Source: Herbinix sp. (lineage in GTDB: Bacteria; Bacillota; Clostridia; Lachnospirales; Lachnospiraceae). Taken from it: a stretch of DNA of 64,000 nucleotides. The stretch is from assembly GCA_029256105.1 (NCBI GenBank), contig JAQSYO010000003.1, positions 62,001 through 126,000 on the forward strand, in the 5' to 3' direction. The position numbers and the translations under genes were made by a program. Shown piece after piece: positions 1 through 7,507 of this stretch; positions within the stretch are counted from its first letter, which is position 1, and every line of letters begins with the position of its first letter. The notes below the pieces were generated by a model that saw only the letters and a program-made list of their open reading frames with translations, was not told the origin of the DNA and did no database searches.

Positions 1-717
1 TTTTTAACAGCAGCAGAAAAGTCAGAGGTACCATTAATCAGTGTATCTGGTGTTGGTGATTGGGACTTCTATCCATATTTCTGGTTGTTTGGTGGCACTT
101 TAACCGACCCTGAATTTAAAAAGGCAAGTGGTTACTTAGATAGCCAGTCAAGTATCGATGCTATGAATAAGTTAGTAGAATTAAATCAGAATAAGGTTCT
201 CACAATTAAAGAAGTAGACGGAACCGCGGATGCTTGGGATGGTATTAAAACCGGCGAATATGCAATGTTCTTTGAAGGTCCTTGGTTCTTCGGATCCTAT
301 GAGGAGAATTTAGCTCAAGGTATTGAAGCGGCTACAATCCCTACCTATAATGGAAGAAGCGCTTCTGTAGTTGGTGGTGAGAATATCGTAGTTTTTGAGG
401 CTTCTAAGCATAAAGAGGCTTCCTACGAATTTTTAAAATTCATGACTTCCGAGGAAATACAATTAGCTATGCTTGATTGCGGACAAATCCCGGTATTAAA
501 GAGCTTAGTTTCGAATGAAAAAGTAACTGGTAATCCTGTTTGGTCTGTTTATATGAAGCAACTTGAAACTGCAAATGCAAGAATTCCTTCCCCGAACCAT
601 ACAGAAATCGGTCAGGTATGGAGTAATGCAATGACGAATATCTTTGTGAATCATACCGATGTTAAGACTGAACTTGAAAGTGCAGCAGCTCAAATAGATG
701 GATTATTAGCAGAGTAG
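1..717 (+). CDS. Sugar ABC transporter substrate-binding protein (C-terminal part)
   Basis: This is the C-terminal 238 residues of an extracellular family-1 solute-binding protein. The reading frame is open from the first base, so the gene begins before the window and its signal peptide and lipobox are not visible. Residues typical of the MalE/UgpB fold can be seen: a tryptophan- and aromatic-rich stretch near the left edge (DWDFYPYFWLFGG), a GEYAMFFEGPW segment, a GGENIVVF strand and a closing EFLKFMTSEE helix. The protein should sit outside the membrane and deliver an oligosaccharide to the two permeases encoded 67 bp downstream. The GH66 enzyme in the same operon suggests an alpha-glucan oligosaccharide such as an isomaltooligosaccharide; that substrate is an inference. 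No ATPase is encoded nearby, so a shared MsmK-type ATPase elsewhere is likely. Confidence 0.9.
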   Translation, partial: FLTAAEKSEVPLISVSGVGDWDFYPYFWLFGGTLTDPEFKKASGYLDSQSSIDAMNKLVELNQNKVLTIKEVDGTADAWDGIKTGEYAMFFEGPWFFGSYEENLAQGIEAATIPTYNGRSASVVGGENIVVFEASKHKEASYEFLKFMTSEEIQLAMLDCGQIPVLKSLVSNEKVTGNPVWSVYMKQLETANARIPSPNHTEIGQVWSNAMTNIFVNHTDVKTELESAAAQIDGLLAE

Positions 718-726
718 ATAATATGG

Positions 727-764
727 GTTGCCACAACCTGATTACACAGTAAGGTTGTGGCAAC
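727..764 (+). terminator. Intercistronic stem-loop after the binding-protein gene
   Basis: A perfect 13-bp inverted repeat (GTTGCCACAACCT and its complement) with a 12-nt loop is followed by TTTATT. It lies 9 bp after the binding-protein stop and 20 bp before the permease start. Such hairpins commonly protect the binding-protein mRNA or partly attenuate read-through, which raises the binding protein over the permeases. Confidence 0.75.
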
Positions 765-784
765 TTTATTGAAAGGGTGAGATT

Positions 785-1720
785 ATGCAAAATGACATTA
801 AGAAGCGGATGCGAAAAAAGAATAGGAAAGGAGTTATAACAGCTATTCCTTTTATCGCTCCAGGATTATTACTGGTTTGCGTTTTTGTTCTATATCCCAT
901 GTTTTTTACCTTTAGGATTGCCTTCTCCGACTACCAGATTGTAAAGAAAGAAATTACCTGGACGGGGATTGATAATTTTGTAAAAGTTTTTACCGCTCCT
1001 AGCAGCAGCTTCTGGTATGCATTTCGTAACAATTTTTTATATGCCATTATAACAACACCCTGCATCATCTTTTTGGGTATGTTCTTTGCTTATTTAATTA
1101 ACAACTTAAGAAGAGGCAGAACGATTTTTAAAGTAGGCTTTTATCTTCCGGTTATCACCTCCTGGGTTATTGTTGGTTTAGTATTTCAATATCTGTTTAA
1201 TAGTAGCAACCGTGGCTTGATTAATTATGTGATTGTAGATGTATTGCATCTGACTAAGGATTATATTCCGTGGTTGCTTAGAGAATGGACCGGTAATGCA
1301 GCAATTTGGATCATGGGTATCTGGAAGAATGCCGGTTGGGCTATGTTAATCTATACTGCTGCTCTCCAGGGTATTTCAAAGGAGCTTTATGAGGCGGCAT
1401 CTCTCGACGGAGCCTCCTCCTGGCAAAGATTTAAAGGAATTGTGGTACCAATGGTAAAACCAACTACATATTTTGTACTTGTTAATATGGTGATTGGATC
1501 CTTTAATGTATTTTTACAGGTTATGCTTTTAACCTCAGGCAAACCAAATGGCACAACCTCGGTACTTCAATACTTACTATATGACAAGGCATTTAATCAG
1601 TTTAAGTTTGGAGAAGCATCAGCAATAGGTCTGATTACTGCAATTACTATCATTATATTAACGGTTATTTTAAATCGTGGACTTAAGTTGGATACAGTGG
1701 ATAAGGAGGAAAGCGTATGA
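785..1720 (+). CDS. Sugar ABC transporter permease (MalF/UgpA type)
   Basis: A 311-residue inner permease of the binding-protein-dependent transport family. A basic N-terminus (KKRMRKKNRKG) is followed by about six hydrophobic spans, the first at roughly residues 18-40. The cytoplasmic EAA loop is clear at about residues 203-222 (ELYEAASLDGASSWQRFKGI); it docks onto the transporter ATPase. The start ATG follows a GAAAGGGTGA ribosome site. The gene overlaps the next permease by 4 bp (ATGA), so the two are translationally coupled and presumably form a heterodimer. The family is secure; the sugar is not readable from the sequence. Confidence 0.92.
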   Translation: MQNDIKKRMRKKNRKGVITAIPFIAPGLLLVCVFVLYPMFFTFRIAFSDYQIVKKEITWTGIDNFVKVFTAPSSSFWYAFRNNFLYAIITTPCIIFLGMFFAYLINNLRRGRTIFKVGFYLPVITSWVIVGLVFQYLFNSSNRGLINYVIVDVLHLTKDYIPWLLREWTGNAAIWIMGIWKNAGWAMLIYTAALQGISKELYEAASLDGASSWQRFKGIVVPMVKPTTYFVLVNMVIGSFNVFLQVMLLTSGKPNGTTSVLQYLLYDKAFNQFKFGEASAIGLITAITIIILTVILNRGLKLDTVDKEESV

Positions 1721-2601
1721 GTAAATTCAAAAGTAAAAAAGCTTCTGAACGTATCGGTCAGATCGTTCTTTGGTTTTTCCTGTTATTTGCTTTAGCGATA
1801 TTTTCCGTGCCTTATCTGTTTATGATATCAAATTCTTTTGAGCAATTTAGCTTTTCCCTGCCGTATCCGCCTAGGATAATTCCAAAACAGATCATATTTG
1901 ATGCTTATCAATATATTTTAAATTTGAATATCTTCACAACTGCTTTTCGTAACAGCATTATTAATACGGTTCTTACCGTAGCAATTGTATTAGTAGTTGC
2001 GACATTATCAGCATATGGCTTTGCACGTATTAAGTTTCCGGGAAGAGAAATGCTTTTTAAAATTTATCTCTTAACTTTGATGGTACCTGGATTTTTGAAT
2101 ATTATTCCGCAGTTTATCACTCTGGGAGCAATAAAGCTTCCTTTTCTCGGACTCTCAAATGGTATCGTTGGAACAAGACCGGGCTTAATATTGATTTATG
2201 TGGCAACCGGTATATGCGGACATACCTTTTTCTTACGTAATTTCTTCCGTGGACTGCCGGATGCCTTATCTGAGTCGGTCATTATGGATGGAGGAACACA
2301 TATGACTATATTTACAAAGATTATGCTGCCATTATCAAAGCCTGCAATTGGAACGATGACGATTTTTGCGTTACAGGGGATCTGGGAAGAATATTTTACA
2401 GCGAAAGTACTTCTTGGCGCAAATGAAGCCATGATTACACTTCCGATGCTCCTGCAAAGGCTAAATGGAGAGCATGCAACCAGGTGGGAATGGGTATTTG
2501 CTGCATCTGTTGTTATTCAGATCCCGGTTATTATTTTATTCATATTATTTCAAAGGAAAACAGTAATCGGTGGGCTGTCGGAAGGCTCAGTGAAACAATA
2601 A
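1717..2601 (+). CDS. Sugar ABC transporter permease (MalG/UgpE type)
   Basis: A 294-residue partner permease with about six membrane spans, the first at roughly residues 15-35. The EAA loop appears as ALSESVIMDGGTHMTIFTKI near residues 182-201. The C-terminus ends with the GGLSEGSVKQ tail typical of this family. The start overlaps the upstream permease stop by 4 bp and has an AAGGAGG ribosome site inside the upstream gene. It completes the importer whose binding protein lies at the left window edge. The next gene, a GH66 enzyme, begins 24 bp downstream and is almost certainly cotranscribed. Confidence 0.92.
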   Translation: MSKFKSKKASERIGQIVLWFFLLFALAIFSVPYLFMISNSFEQFSFSLPYPPRIIPKQIIFDAYQYILNLNIFTTAFRNSIINTVLTVAIVLVVATLSAYGFARIKFPGREMLFKIYLLTLMVPGFLNIIPQFITLGAIKLPFLGLSNGIVGTRPGLILIYVATGICGHTFFLRNFFRGLPDALSESVIMDGGTHMTIFTKIMLPLSKPAIGTMTIFALQGIWEEYFTAKVLLGANEAMITLPMLLQRLNGEHATRWEWVFAASVVIQIPVIILFILFQRKTVIGGLSEGSVKQ

Positions 2602-2625
2602 CTGTTATAGTGGAGGTATTAAGTT

Positions 2626-4323
2626 ATGATGAAACATTTAACATATGTTGATTGCTTTCCGGATAAAGCCCAGTATATAGAGGGAGAAATAGTTAATGTC
2701 CTTCTTGAAGCGGAAGATACGGAAAATATAGTAGAAATAGTATTTACAGTGTCGGAATTAGATCAGGTCGTAGATAGAAAAATGGTGAAGCCTTCCGATC
2801 TTATGACAGGGGATATCGCATATAAAATGCCGTTTAAGTTGCCTACTGGTAATTATGGTGTCGATGTAAAAGTTAGTTATATCGATCATGTAATTGAAGT
2901 TCATACGGCTTGTGATGTGGTAGAAACGCACGACTCCATAATCCGATATGGATTTCTTGCAGATTTTTCAGAGAAGGAGAAGAAGGATTCATCTGATATT
3001 AACTTTGCGGTTAAGTTACATCTGAATGCATTACAGTTTTATGACTGGATGTATCGTCATGATAAGTTAGTTGCAGACGAAGAAGAATACTTCGAGCCAT
3101 TAGGTAGAATAATCTCTTTGCAGACAATCAGAAATAAGGTAGAACTCTGTAAACAGCATGGAATCCGGCCCTTTGCCTATGGTGCAGTATATGCAGCAAG
3201 TAAGGATGCATATGCCAAGCATCCGTCTTGGGCTCTTTATAAAGAGGATGGGGGGGTTCTAAGCTTTGCTGATTGGCTTGTTTTTATGGATACCTCCAAT
3301 GATGCGCCTTGGTGTAAATATATTATTGAACAGTACGCTGATACAATAAAACGTTTGGGTTTTCAAGGAATCCATATGGATACCTACGGTTTTCCGAAAT
3401 ATGTTTATAATGACAAAAAAGAAAGAATATCATTAGCAGAAACCTTTCCAGGAATGATAAAACTTGCTAAACAGGCAGTGAAAGCGGTTGATGACAAGGC
3501 CGGTGTGATATTTAATGCTGTAAATAATTGGCCGATTGAGTATATTGCGGCTTCGGAACAGGATGCAGCTTATATCGAAGTTTGGGCTCCCCATGTTACA
3601 TACCATCATTTATATACATTGATTCGGGAGGCAAAGTATCTTGGAGCTAAGCACGTAATCCTTGCAGCCTATATGAGGCCGTTCCTGGAGGCGAAGACGG
3701 AGGAGGAAATCCTGGCAGCGGAATTATCCTTATTATTAACGAATGCAGTAATTCAAGCCTCCGGAGGTTTACAATTAGTATTTGGGGAAACGAATGCTGC
3801 CCTTAGTGACAGTTATTATGTGAATTATTCCTTATTACGGGAGGAGTTTATCTCCAAAGTAAGAGCCTATTGTGATTTTGCAGTTCGATATGGTAAACTC
3901 TTATATGATAATGCTATAATGGATATATCTATGACGGCGGCGAATGGAATTAATGAAGATATTGTCTTCACAACACCGGAATTTAGCAATATAGAGTTTA
4001 CTTCAGATGGTGAGGCAGGTAAAGTCTGGACAATTATTCGAGAAGCCAAACAATATCTGACGCTGCAGCTGATTAATTTAACCAATGTAAATGATCTATG
4101 GAATCAACCGAAGTTTAATCGTCCGGAGCCGGTATCTAGTATTCGGATTGATATGCTGGTGGATACGTATATTAAGGGAGTATTCATGGCATCTCCGGAT
4201 GATGAAGCCGGAGTACCAATTAAACTTGAATACGAAACAGAACATAAATCGAATGGTAAACATATTATTTTCTCCATTCCCAAACTGGATCTATGGAATT
4301 TGGTATGGGTTGAACTTTCATAA
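2626..4323 (+). CDS. GH66 dextranase / cyclodextran glucanotransferase-like enzyme, cytoplasmic
   Basis: A 565-residue protein with an N-terminal beta-sandwich (about residues 1-100) and a TIM barrel beginning at RYGFLADF. The signature KLHLNALQFYDWMYRHD (residues 130-146) is characteristic of GH66. By comparison with known dextranases the likely nucleophile is Asp252 in GIHMDTYG and the likely acid/base is Glu318 in YIEVW. The family cleaves alpha-1,6-glucosidic bonds in dextran or isomaltooligosaccharides. There is no signal peptide, and the protein lacks the extra C-terminal modules of secreted dextranases, so it most likely acts in the cytoplasm on imported oligosaccharides. It lies in the ABC operon, 24 bp after the second permease, and the AraC regulator follows 15 bp later. 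Family assignment is firm; exact product specificity is inference. Confidence 0.85.
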   Translation: MMKHLTYVDCFPDKAQYIEGEIVNVLLEAEDTENIVEIVFTVSELDQVVDRKMVKPSDLMTGDIAYKMPFKLPTGNYGVDVKVSYIDHVIEVHTACDVVETHDSIIRYGFLADFSEKEKKDSSDINFAVKLHLNALQFYDWMYRHDKLVADEEEYFEPLGRIISLQTIRNKVELCKQHGIRPFAYGAVYAASKDAYAKHPSWALYKEDGGVLSFADWLVFMDTSNDAPWCKYIIEQYADTIKRLGFQGIHMDTYGFPKYVYNDKKERISLAETFPGMIKLAKQAVKAVDDKAGVIFNAVNNWPIEYIAASEQDAAYIEVWAPHVTYHHLYTLIREAKYLGAKHVILAAYMRPFLEAKTEEEILAAELSLLLTNAVIQASGGLQLVFGETNAALSDSYYVNYSLLREEFISKVRAYCDFAVRYGKLLYDNAIMDISMTAANGINEDIVFTTPEFSNIEFTSDGEAGKVWTIIREAKQYLTLQLINLTNVNDLWNQPKFNRPEPVSSIRIDMLVDTYIKGVFMASPDDEAGVPIKLEYETEHKSNGKHIIFSIPKLDLWNLVWVELS

Positions 4324-4338
4324 GAGCGGAGGGTTTGG

Positions 4339-5247
4339 ATGTTATTTTCATATAATACGGATATCTTACCGAAGGTAAGAATGATAGGAAAAATTAATTA
4401 TATCAACCCTTGGGTACATTTCGAAAGAATCTCGAATGAATTTATTCTATATTTTATTCGGGAGGGCGATATGTATCTGGAGGAGGACAATATCCGGTAT
4501 CATTTAAGGAAAGGCGACTACTTTCTTTTAGAACCGGATTTATGCCACCGAGGTTACAAGGAAGCTCCCTGTAGCTACTATTATGTGCACTTTAAACATC
4601 CAGACCTGACTAAGGTCAGCCAAATATCAGAAAATAAAGCGATAGCAGATATCCTTGAAAAGCGAAAGGTTTCACTACTGAGCTATAACTTAGATGAGGC
4701 GGATCCGACCGATCCTTATGCTATTTTTAGCAAGAATGAAAATATTACGGACTATCAGGATTATAAAGCTATATTAAATGTGGCAGTAAGTATCTATAAT
4801 CGAAGAGAAGAACATTATAAACGGTTTGCATCGGTGGAGTTTCACCGATTTTTAATGAAAATAGTACATGAATTTGTCCTTAATCATGTGACACAAGTAA
4901 TGGGTGGTTCAATTAAAAAATCCATCTTGAAGGTGGATGGGATATTAAATTACCTTAACAGCAACTATATGAATAAAATAAGCAGTAATCAAATTGAAGA
5001 ACTGTATGAAGTGAATTTTGATTACATTAATCGCGTGTTTTCTGAAAGAACAGGGCACACAATATTCCAATATTTAAATTCGATAAGGATAAATCATGCA
5101 AAGGAACTAATCAGTACAACAAATCTTAATTTTAACGAGATCGCTTATCTGACCGGAATTGAGGACCAGTATTATTTTTCAAAGATATTTAAGAAATATT
5201 GCGGATTAACACCTACACAGTATTATGAGAATATAAAAAGAAAATAA
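4339..5247 (+). CDS. AraC-family transcriptional regulator of the GH66 operon
   Basis: A 302-residue regulator. The N-terminal half is a cupin-like sugar-sensing domain (LRKGDYFLLEPDLCHRG near residues 52-68). The C-terminal 100 residues carry two helix-turn-helix motifs: the first around SSNQIEELYEVNFDYINRVF, the second around NEIAYLTGIEDQYYFSKIF, ending in GLTPTQYY. An AGCGGAGGG ribosome site precedes the ATG. It is the last gene of the operon containing the importer and GH66 enzyme and probably controls that operon in response to its sugar. No DNA target can be named because the operon promoter is outside the window. Confidence 0.88.
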   Translation: MLFSYNTDILPKVRMIGKINYINPWVHFERISNEFILYFIREGDMYLEEDNIRYHLRKGDYFLLEPDLCHRGYKEAPCSYYYVHFKHPDLTKVSQISENKAIADILEKRKVSLLSYNLDEADPTDPYAIFSKNENITDYQDYKAILNVAVSIYNRREEHYKRFASVEFHRFLMKIVHEFVLNHVTQVMGGSIKKSILKVDGILNYLNSNYMNKISSNQIEELYEVNFDYINRVFSERTGHTIFQYLNSIRINHAKELISTTNLNFNEIAYLTGIEDQYYFSKIFKKYCGLTPTQYYENIKRK

Positions 5248-5593
5248 TGAATTAGTGATGCAGAAAGAACTGAAGCGTGTTTGAAGTTAGTCAAAGAAAA
5301 AAAGAAAGAAGCAAAACTACCGATAAATAGTAATAAATGGATCGATGAAGTTTTATTTGATTGAATGATTATAGGCTATTAAGGGGTTTGGTTTTCTCAC
5401 GAGAACTATGAAACAAGTATAAAATTTCGGATAAAAAGTAGGGCTGTTGCAAAACTAACTGATAGAAAATTAGTTAATTTTGTAACAGCCCCTTATTCAT
5501 GATAAGTGAATTGGTTTGCCAATTCATCTTGTATTATCATTTTTTGCTTATTATGTTTTTTCTATTGAGCAATTCTATCCTACTATTATTTAA
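5248..5593. other. Intergenic region with small open frame and palindromic repeat
   Basis: This 346-bp gap separates convergent genes. Positions 5251-5364 stay open in the AraC frame for 37 codons after its double stop and read like a lysine-rich protein tail (ending NKWIDEVLFD), with no start codon or ribosome site; it may be a gene remnant, family not recognised. The rest holds a palindromic repeat, listed separately, that probably ends transcription from both sides. Confidence 0.4.
5434..5563. repeat. Palindromic intergenic repeat, copy 1 (terminator-like)
   Basis: A 19-bp inverted repeat starting GGGCTGTTGCAAAACTAAC (5441-5459 with 5473-5491, two G-U-type mismatches) is followed by a second perfect 8-bp hairpin (TGAATTGG/CCAATTCA, 5507-5526) and T-rich sequence. 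A near-identical element lies at 9542-9716. It sits between convergent genes and can act as a bidirectional terminator. The end GGGCTGTTGCAAA also resembles termini of IS6-family elements, but no transposase is present. Confidence 0.75.
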
Positions 5594-6733
5594 CTAAAAA
5601 ATAGTATTTATCAAATCGACCGGAAGAACTAGGGCGAATCTTACATAGCCTTCACCAAGAGTACCAAAGCTACTACCTGGAGTACATAGAATACCGGTTT
5701 CACAAAAAAGTTTCATGCAATAATCATTAGAATCAGCATATCCCTCGGGTATCTGTGCCCATACAAACATCGAGCCAGCTGATTTGTGCACCTTCATACC
5801 AAGTTTCTCAAGGCCATTGCAAAGTGCATCTCGCCTCTTTTCATATTCCTTGCAATTGATAGCTACACTGTCTTGTGGCCCACTCAGTGCTGCGATAGCA
5901 GCGTGCTGAACCAGATAACTGGTGCCATAATCATATTGAGAGCGAATTGTCTTAAATTTATTAATAATATCTGAATTACCCAATAGGAAGGAAATGCGGA
6001 TTCCAGTAATATTATAGGTCTTTGATAGTGAATTAAATTCCACACCAACTTCTTTCGCTCCCGGAAAGCTTAAGAACGACGTTCCTTTGCCGCCATCATA
6101 AACAATTTCTGAATATGCATTGTCATGAATAATAATGATTTGATACTTATTGGCAAAGGCTATCAACTCTTCATAAAAGGTAGCAGAAGCAATAACGCCT
6201 ACAGGATTTGCAGGATAGGAAACAATCATCATCTTGGCATTTGCCGCAACTTCATCAGAAATAGAGTCAAAATCCGGAAGATAATTATTTTCAGGTAGTA
6301 GATTATAATATTCGATTTTGGCACCGCATAAATAAGGACCAATTTCAAATATCGGATAGCCGGGATTGGGAACTAACACAGTATCTCCGTAATTAAGAAG
6401 TGCCAACCCAATATGAGTCATTCCTTCCTGTGTGCCATTGACGGATATTATTTCATCTGAGGTAAGATTAACCTGATACCTCCTTCTATACCAATCAATA
6501 ACAGCTTCGATAAGTTCAGGAGTGTCACCAAGTGAATATTTGTAATTTTCCGGAACAAGAGCAGCTATCGATACGGCTTCCATAATATAAGAATCAGGTT
6601 CATAATCGGGGGTTCCGACGGTGAAATTATATACTGCTTTCCCAGAACGAATGCGTTCATTTTTATAATTATTTAAAATGTTAAAAATGTTATTGCCAAA
6701 GCGATTGGCTCTTTCAGAAAATTCTATGTTCAT
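5594..6733 (-). CDS. PLP-dependent aminotransferase, class I/II
   Basis: A fold-type I aminotransferase of 379 residues. The likely pyridoxal-phosphate lysine lies in NSLSKTYNITGIR, and the NPGYP and YPANP motifs of the family are present. The arginine in GYVRFAL near the C-terminus would bind the substrate carboxylate. It resembles the alanine/aspartate and LL-diaminopimelate aminotransferase group; the exact amino acid cannot be decided. I chose the ATG at 6733 because AAGGAG lies 5 bases before it; an in-frame start farther upstream would add an unlikely basic leader and has no ribosome site. A sigma-A promoter lies about 60 bp upstream. A 223-bp piece of a close relative sits at 11223-11445 next to the PucR gene. 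Confidence 0.85.
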   Translation of the reverse strand: MNIEFSERANRFGNNIFNILNNYKNERIRSGKAVYNFTVGTPDYEPDSYIMEAVSIAALVPENYKYSLGDTPELIEAVIDWYRRRYQVNLTSDEIISVNGTQEGMTHIGLALLNYGDTVLVPNPGYPIFEIGPYLCGAKIEYYNLLPENNYLPDFDSISDEVAANAKMMIVSYPANPVGVIASATFYEELIAFANKYQIIIIHDNAYSEIVYDGGKGTSFLSFPGAKEVGVEFNSLSKTYNITGIRISFLLGNSDIINKFKTIRSQYDYGTSYLVQHAAIAALSGPQDSVAINCKEYEKRRDALCNGLEKLGMKVHKSAGSMFVWAQIPEGYADSNDYCMKLFCETGILCTPGSSFGTLGEGYVRFALVLPVDLINTIF

Positions 6734-6789
6734 AACTACTCCTTCTATGTAAATATATTTGTTCGATTTGTATCTTCTTTTATATTTAT

Positions 6790-6818
6790 ACAATATACCA
6801 GTCAATAATAATTGTCAA
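6790..6818 (-). promoter_or_regulatory. Sigma-A promoter of the aminotransferase gene
   Basis: Read on the minus strand: TTGACA, 17 bp, TATTGT. It lies about 57 bp upstream of the chosen start codon. An 11-bp direct repeat, TTATGTATTGT, occurs just upstream at 6826-6836 and again at 6918-6928 and could bind a regulator. Confidence 0.55.
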
Positions 6819-7507
6819 AAGGTGATTATGTATTGTATCCAAAGATTCCTGCATGCTCTTTTTGTTACAATCTTTAACTCCAATAAATAAATAATGCATA
6901 AACACATGTACACTCGGTTATGTATTGTGTCTTTATTATAGCTAGAATTAAAGGGAGAGACATTAAGTCTGTTGCGGACAGTGATTCTCTGGACTAATAT
7001 TTTTGGGCAAATTTCATATAATTAATCAAAAATTGATATTAATTGTAGTATATAATTGATACTTATAAATCATTGTTTCATTATTATATATTTAATATAT
7101 ACAAAATTTATGGTACATTACACATTTTTACATAAAGATATTACAAAATACCATTTCTATAGAATAATTTAACTGCTATGATAAGGCTAGAACCAAAAGA
7201 CAAAATAATAGAAAAGGTTAGAAGAGATTACTAAATTTTTCATAACATAGCAAATTCAAAAGATAATACCTTAAAAGTTGTTGAAAATATATCCTCTACA
7301 CTTGAAGAAACGACTGCGATGGCTAGTGAGAGTAAAAGAAAGAAGCCTATCATCAGCACCGTTGTCATTAGAAATACATACGGTTTCGTATTACTTAATA
7401 TCAAAAGTTTAGTAATCTAATTACAAGGGAAAGGAGGCTGTAAGCGGGCTATATTGAAAGACTAGATTAGGCTGAAATATATTATTAAATAATAGGAGGG
7501 TAATTAA
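6819..7507. other. Gene-poor intergenic region with decayed DNA
   Basis: This very AT-rich gap of about 690 bp holds the TTATGTATTGT direct repeats, a chemotaxis-receptor fragment (7235-7420, listed separately) and a strong ribosome site (TAGGAGGG) for the next gene at its right end. No intact gene or convincing RNA was seen. Confidence 0.5.
7235..7420 (+). pseudogene. Remnant of a methyl-accepting chemotaxis protein
   Basis: Frame 2 is open from 7235 to 7417, with the TAA at 7418-7420. It reads HNIANSKDNTLKVVENISS then TLEETTAMASES, which matches the adaptation segment near the C-terminus of chemotaxis receptors (compare EEISASTEETAASAEE-type repeats, and SAVSEETAASAEEVSA in the intact receptor at 16378-18492). 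After about 36 codons the similarity stops. No start codon, ribosome site, membrane span or signalling hairpin tip is present, so this is a decayed fragment. Confidence 0.5.

Noticed and set aside
4091..4378. A 95-codon frame inside the GH66 gene.
   Set aside because: It overlaps the GH66 coding sequence in another frame, has biased, non-protein-like composition and no ribosome site.
5441..5491. GGGCTGTTGCAAAACTAAC resembles the terminal inverted repeats of IS6-family insertion sequences.
   Set aside because: Both arms sit only 13 nt apart, there is no transposase or target-site duplication, and the position between convergent genes fits a terminator. Kept as a repeat, not called a mobile element.
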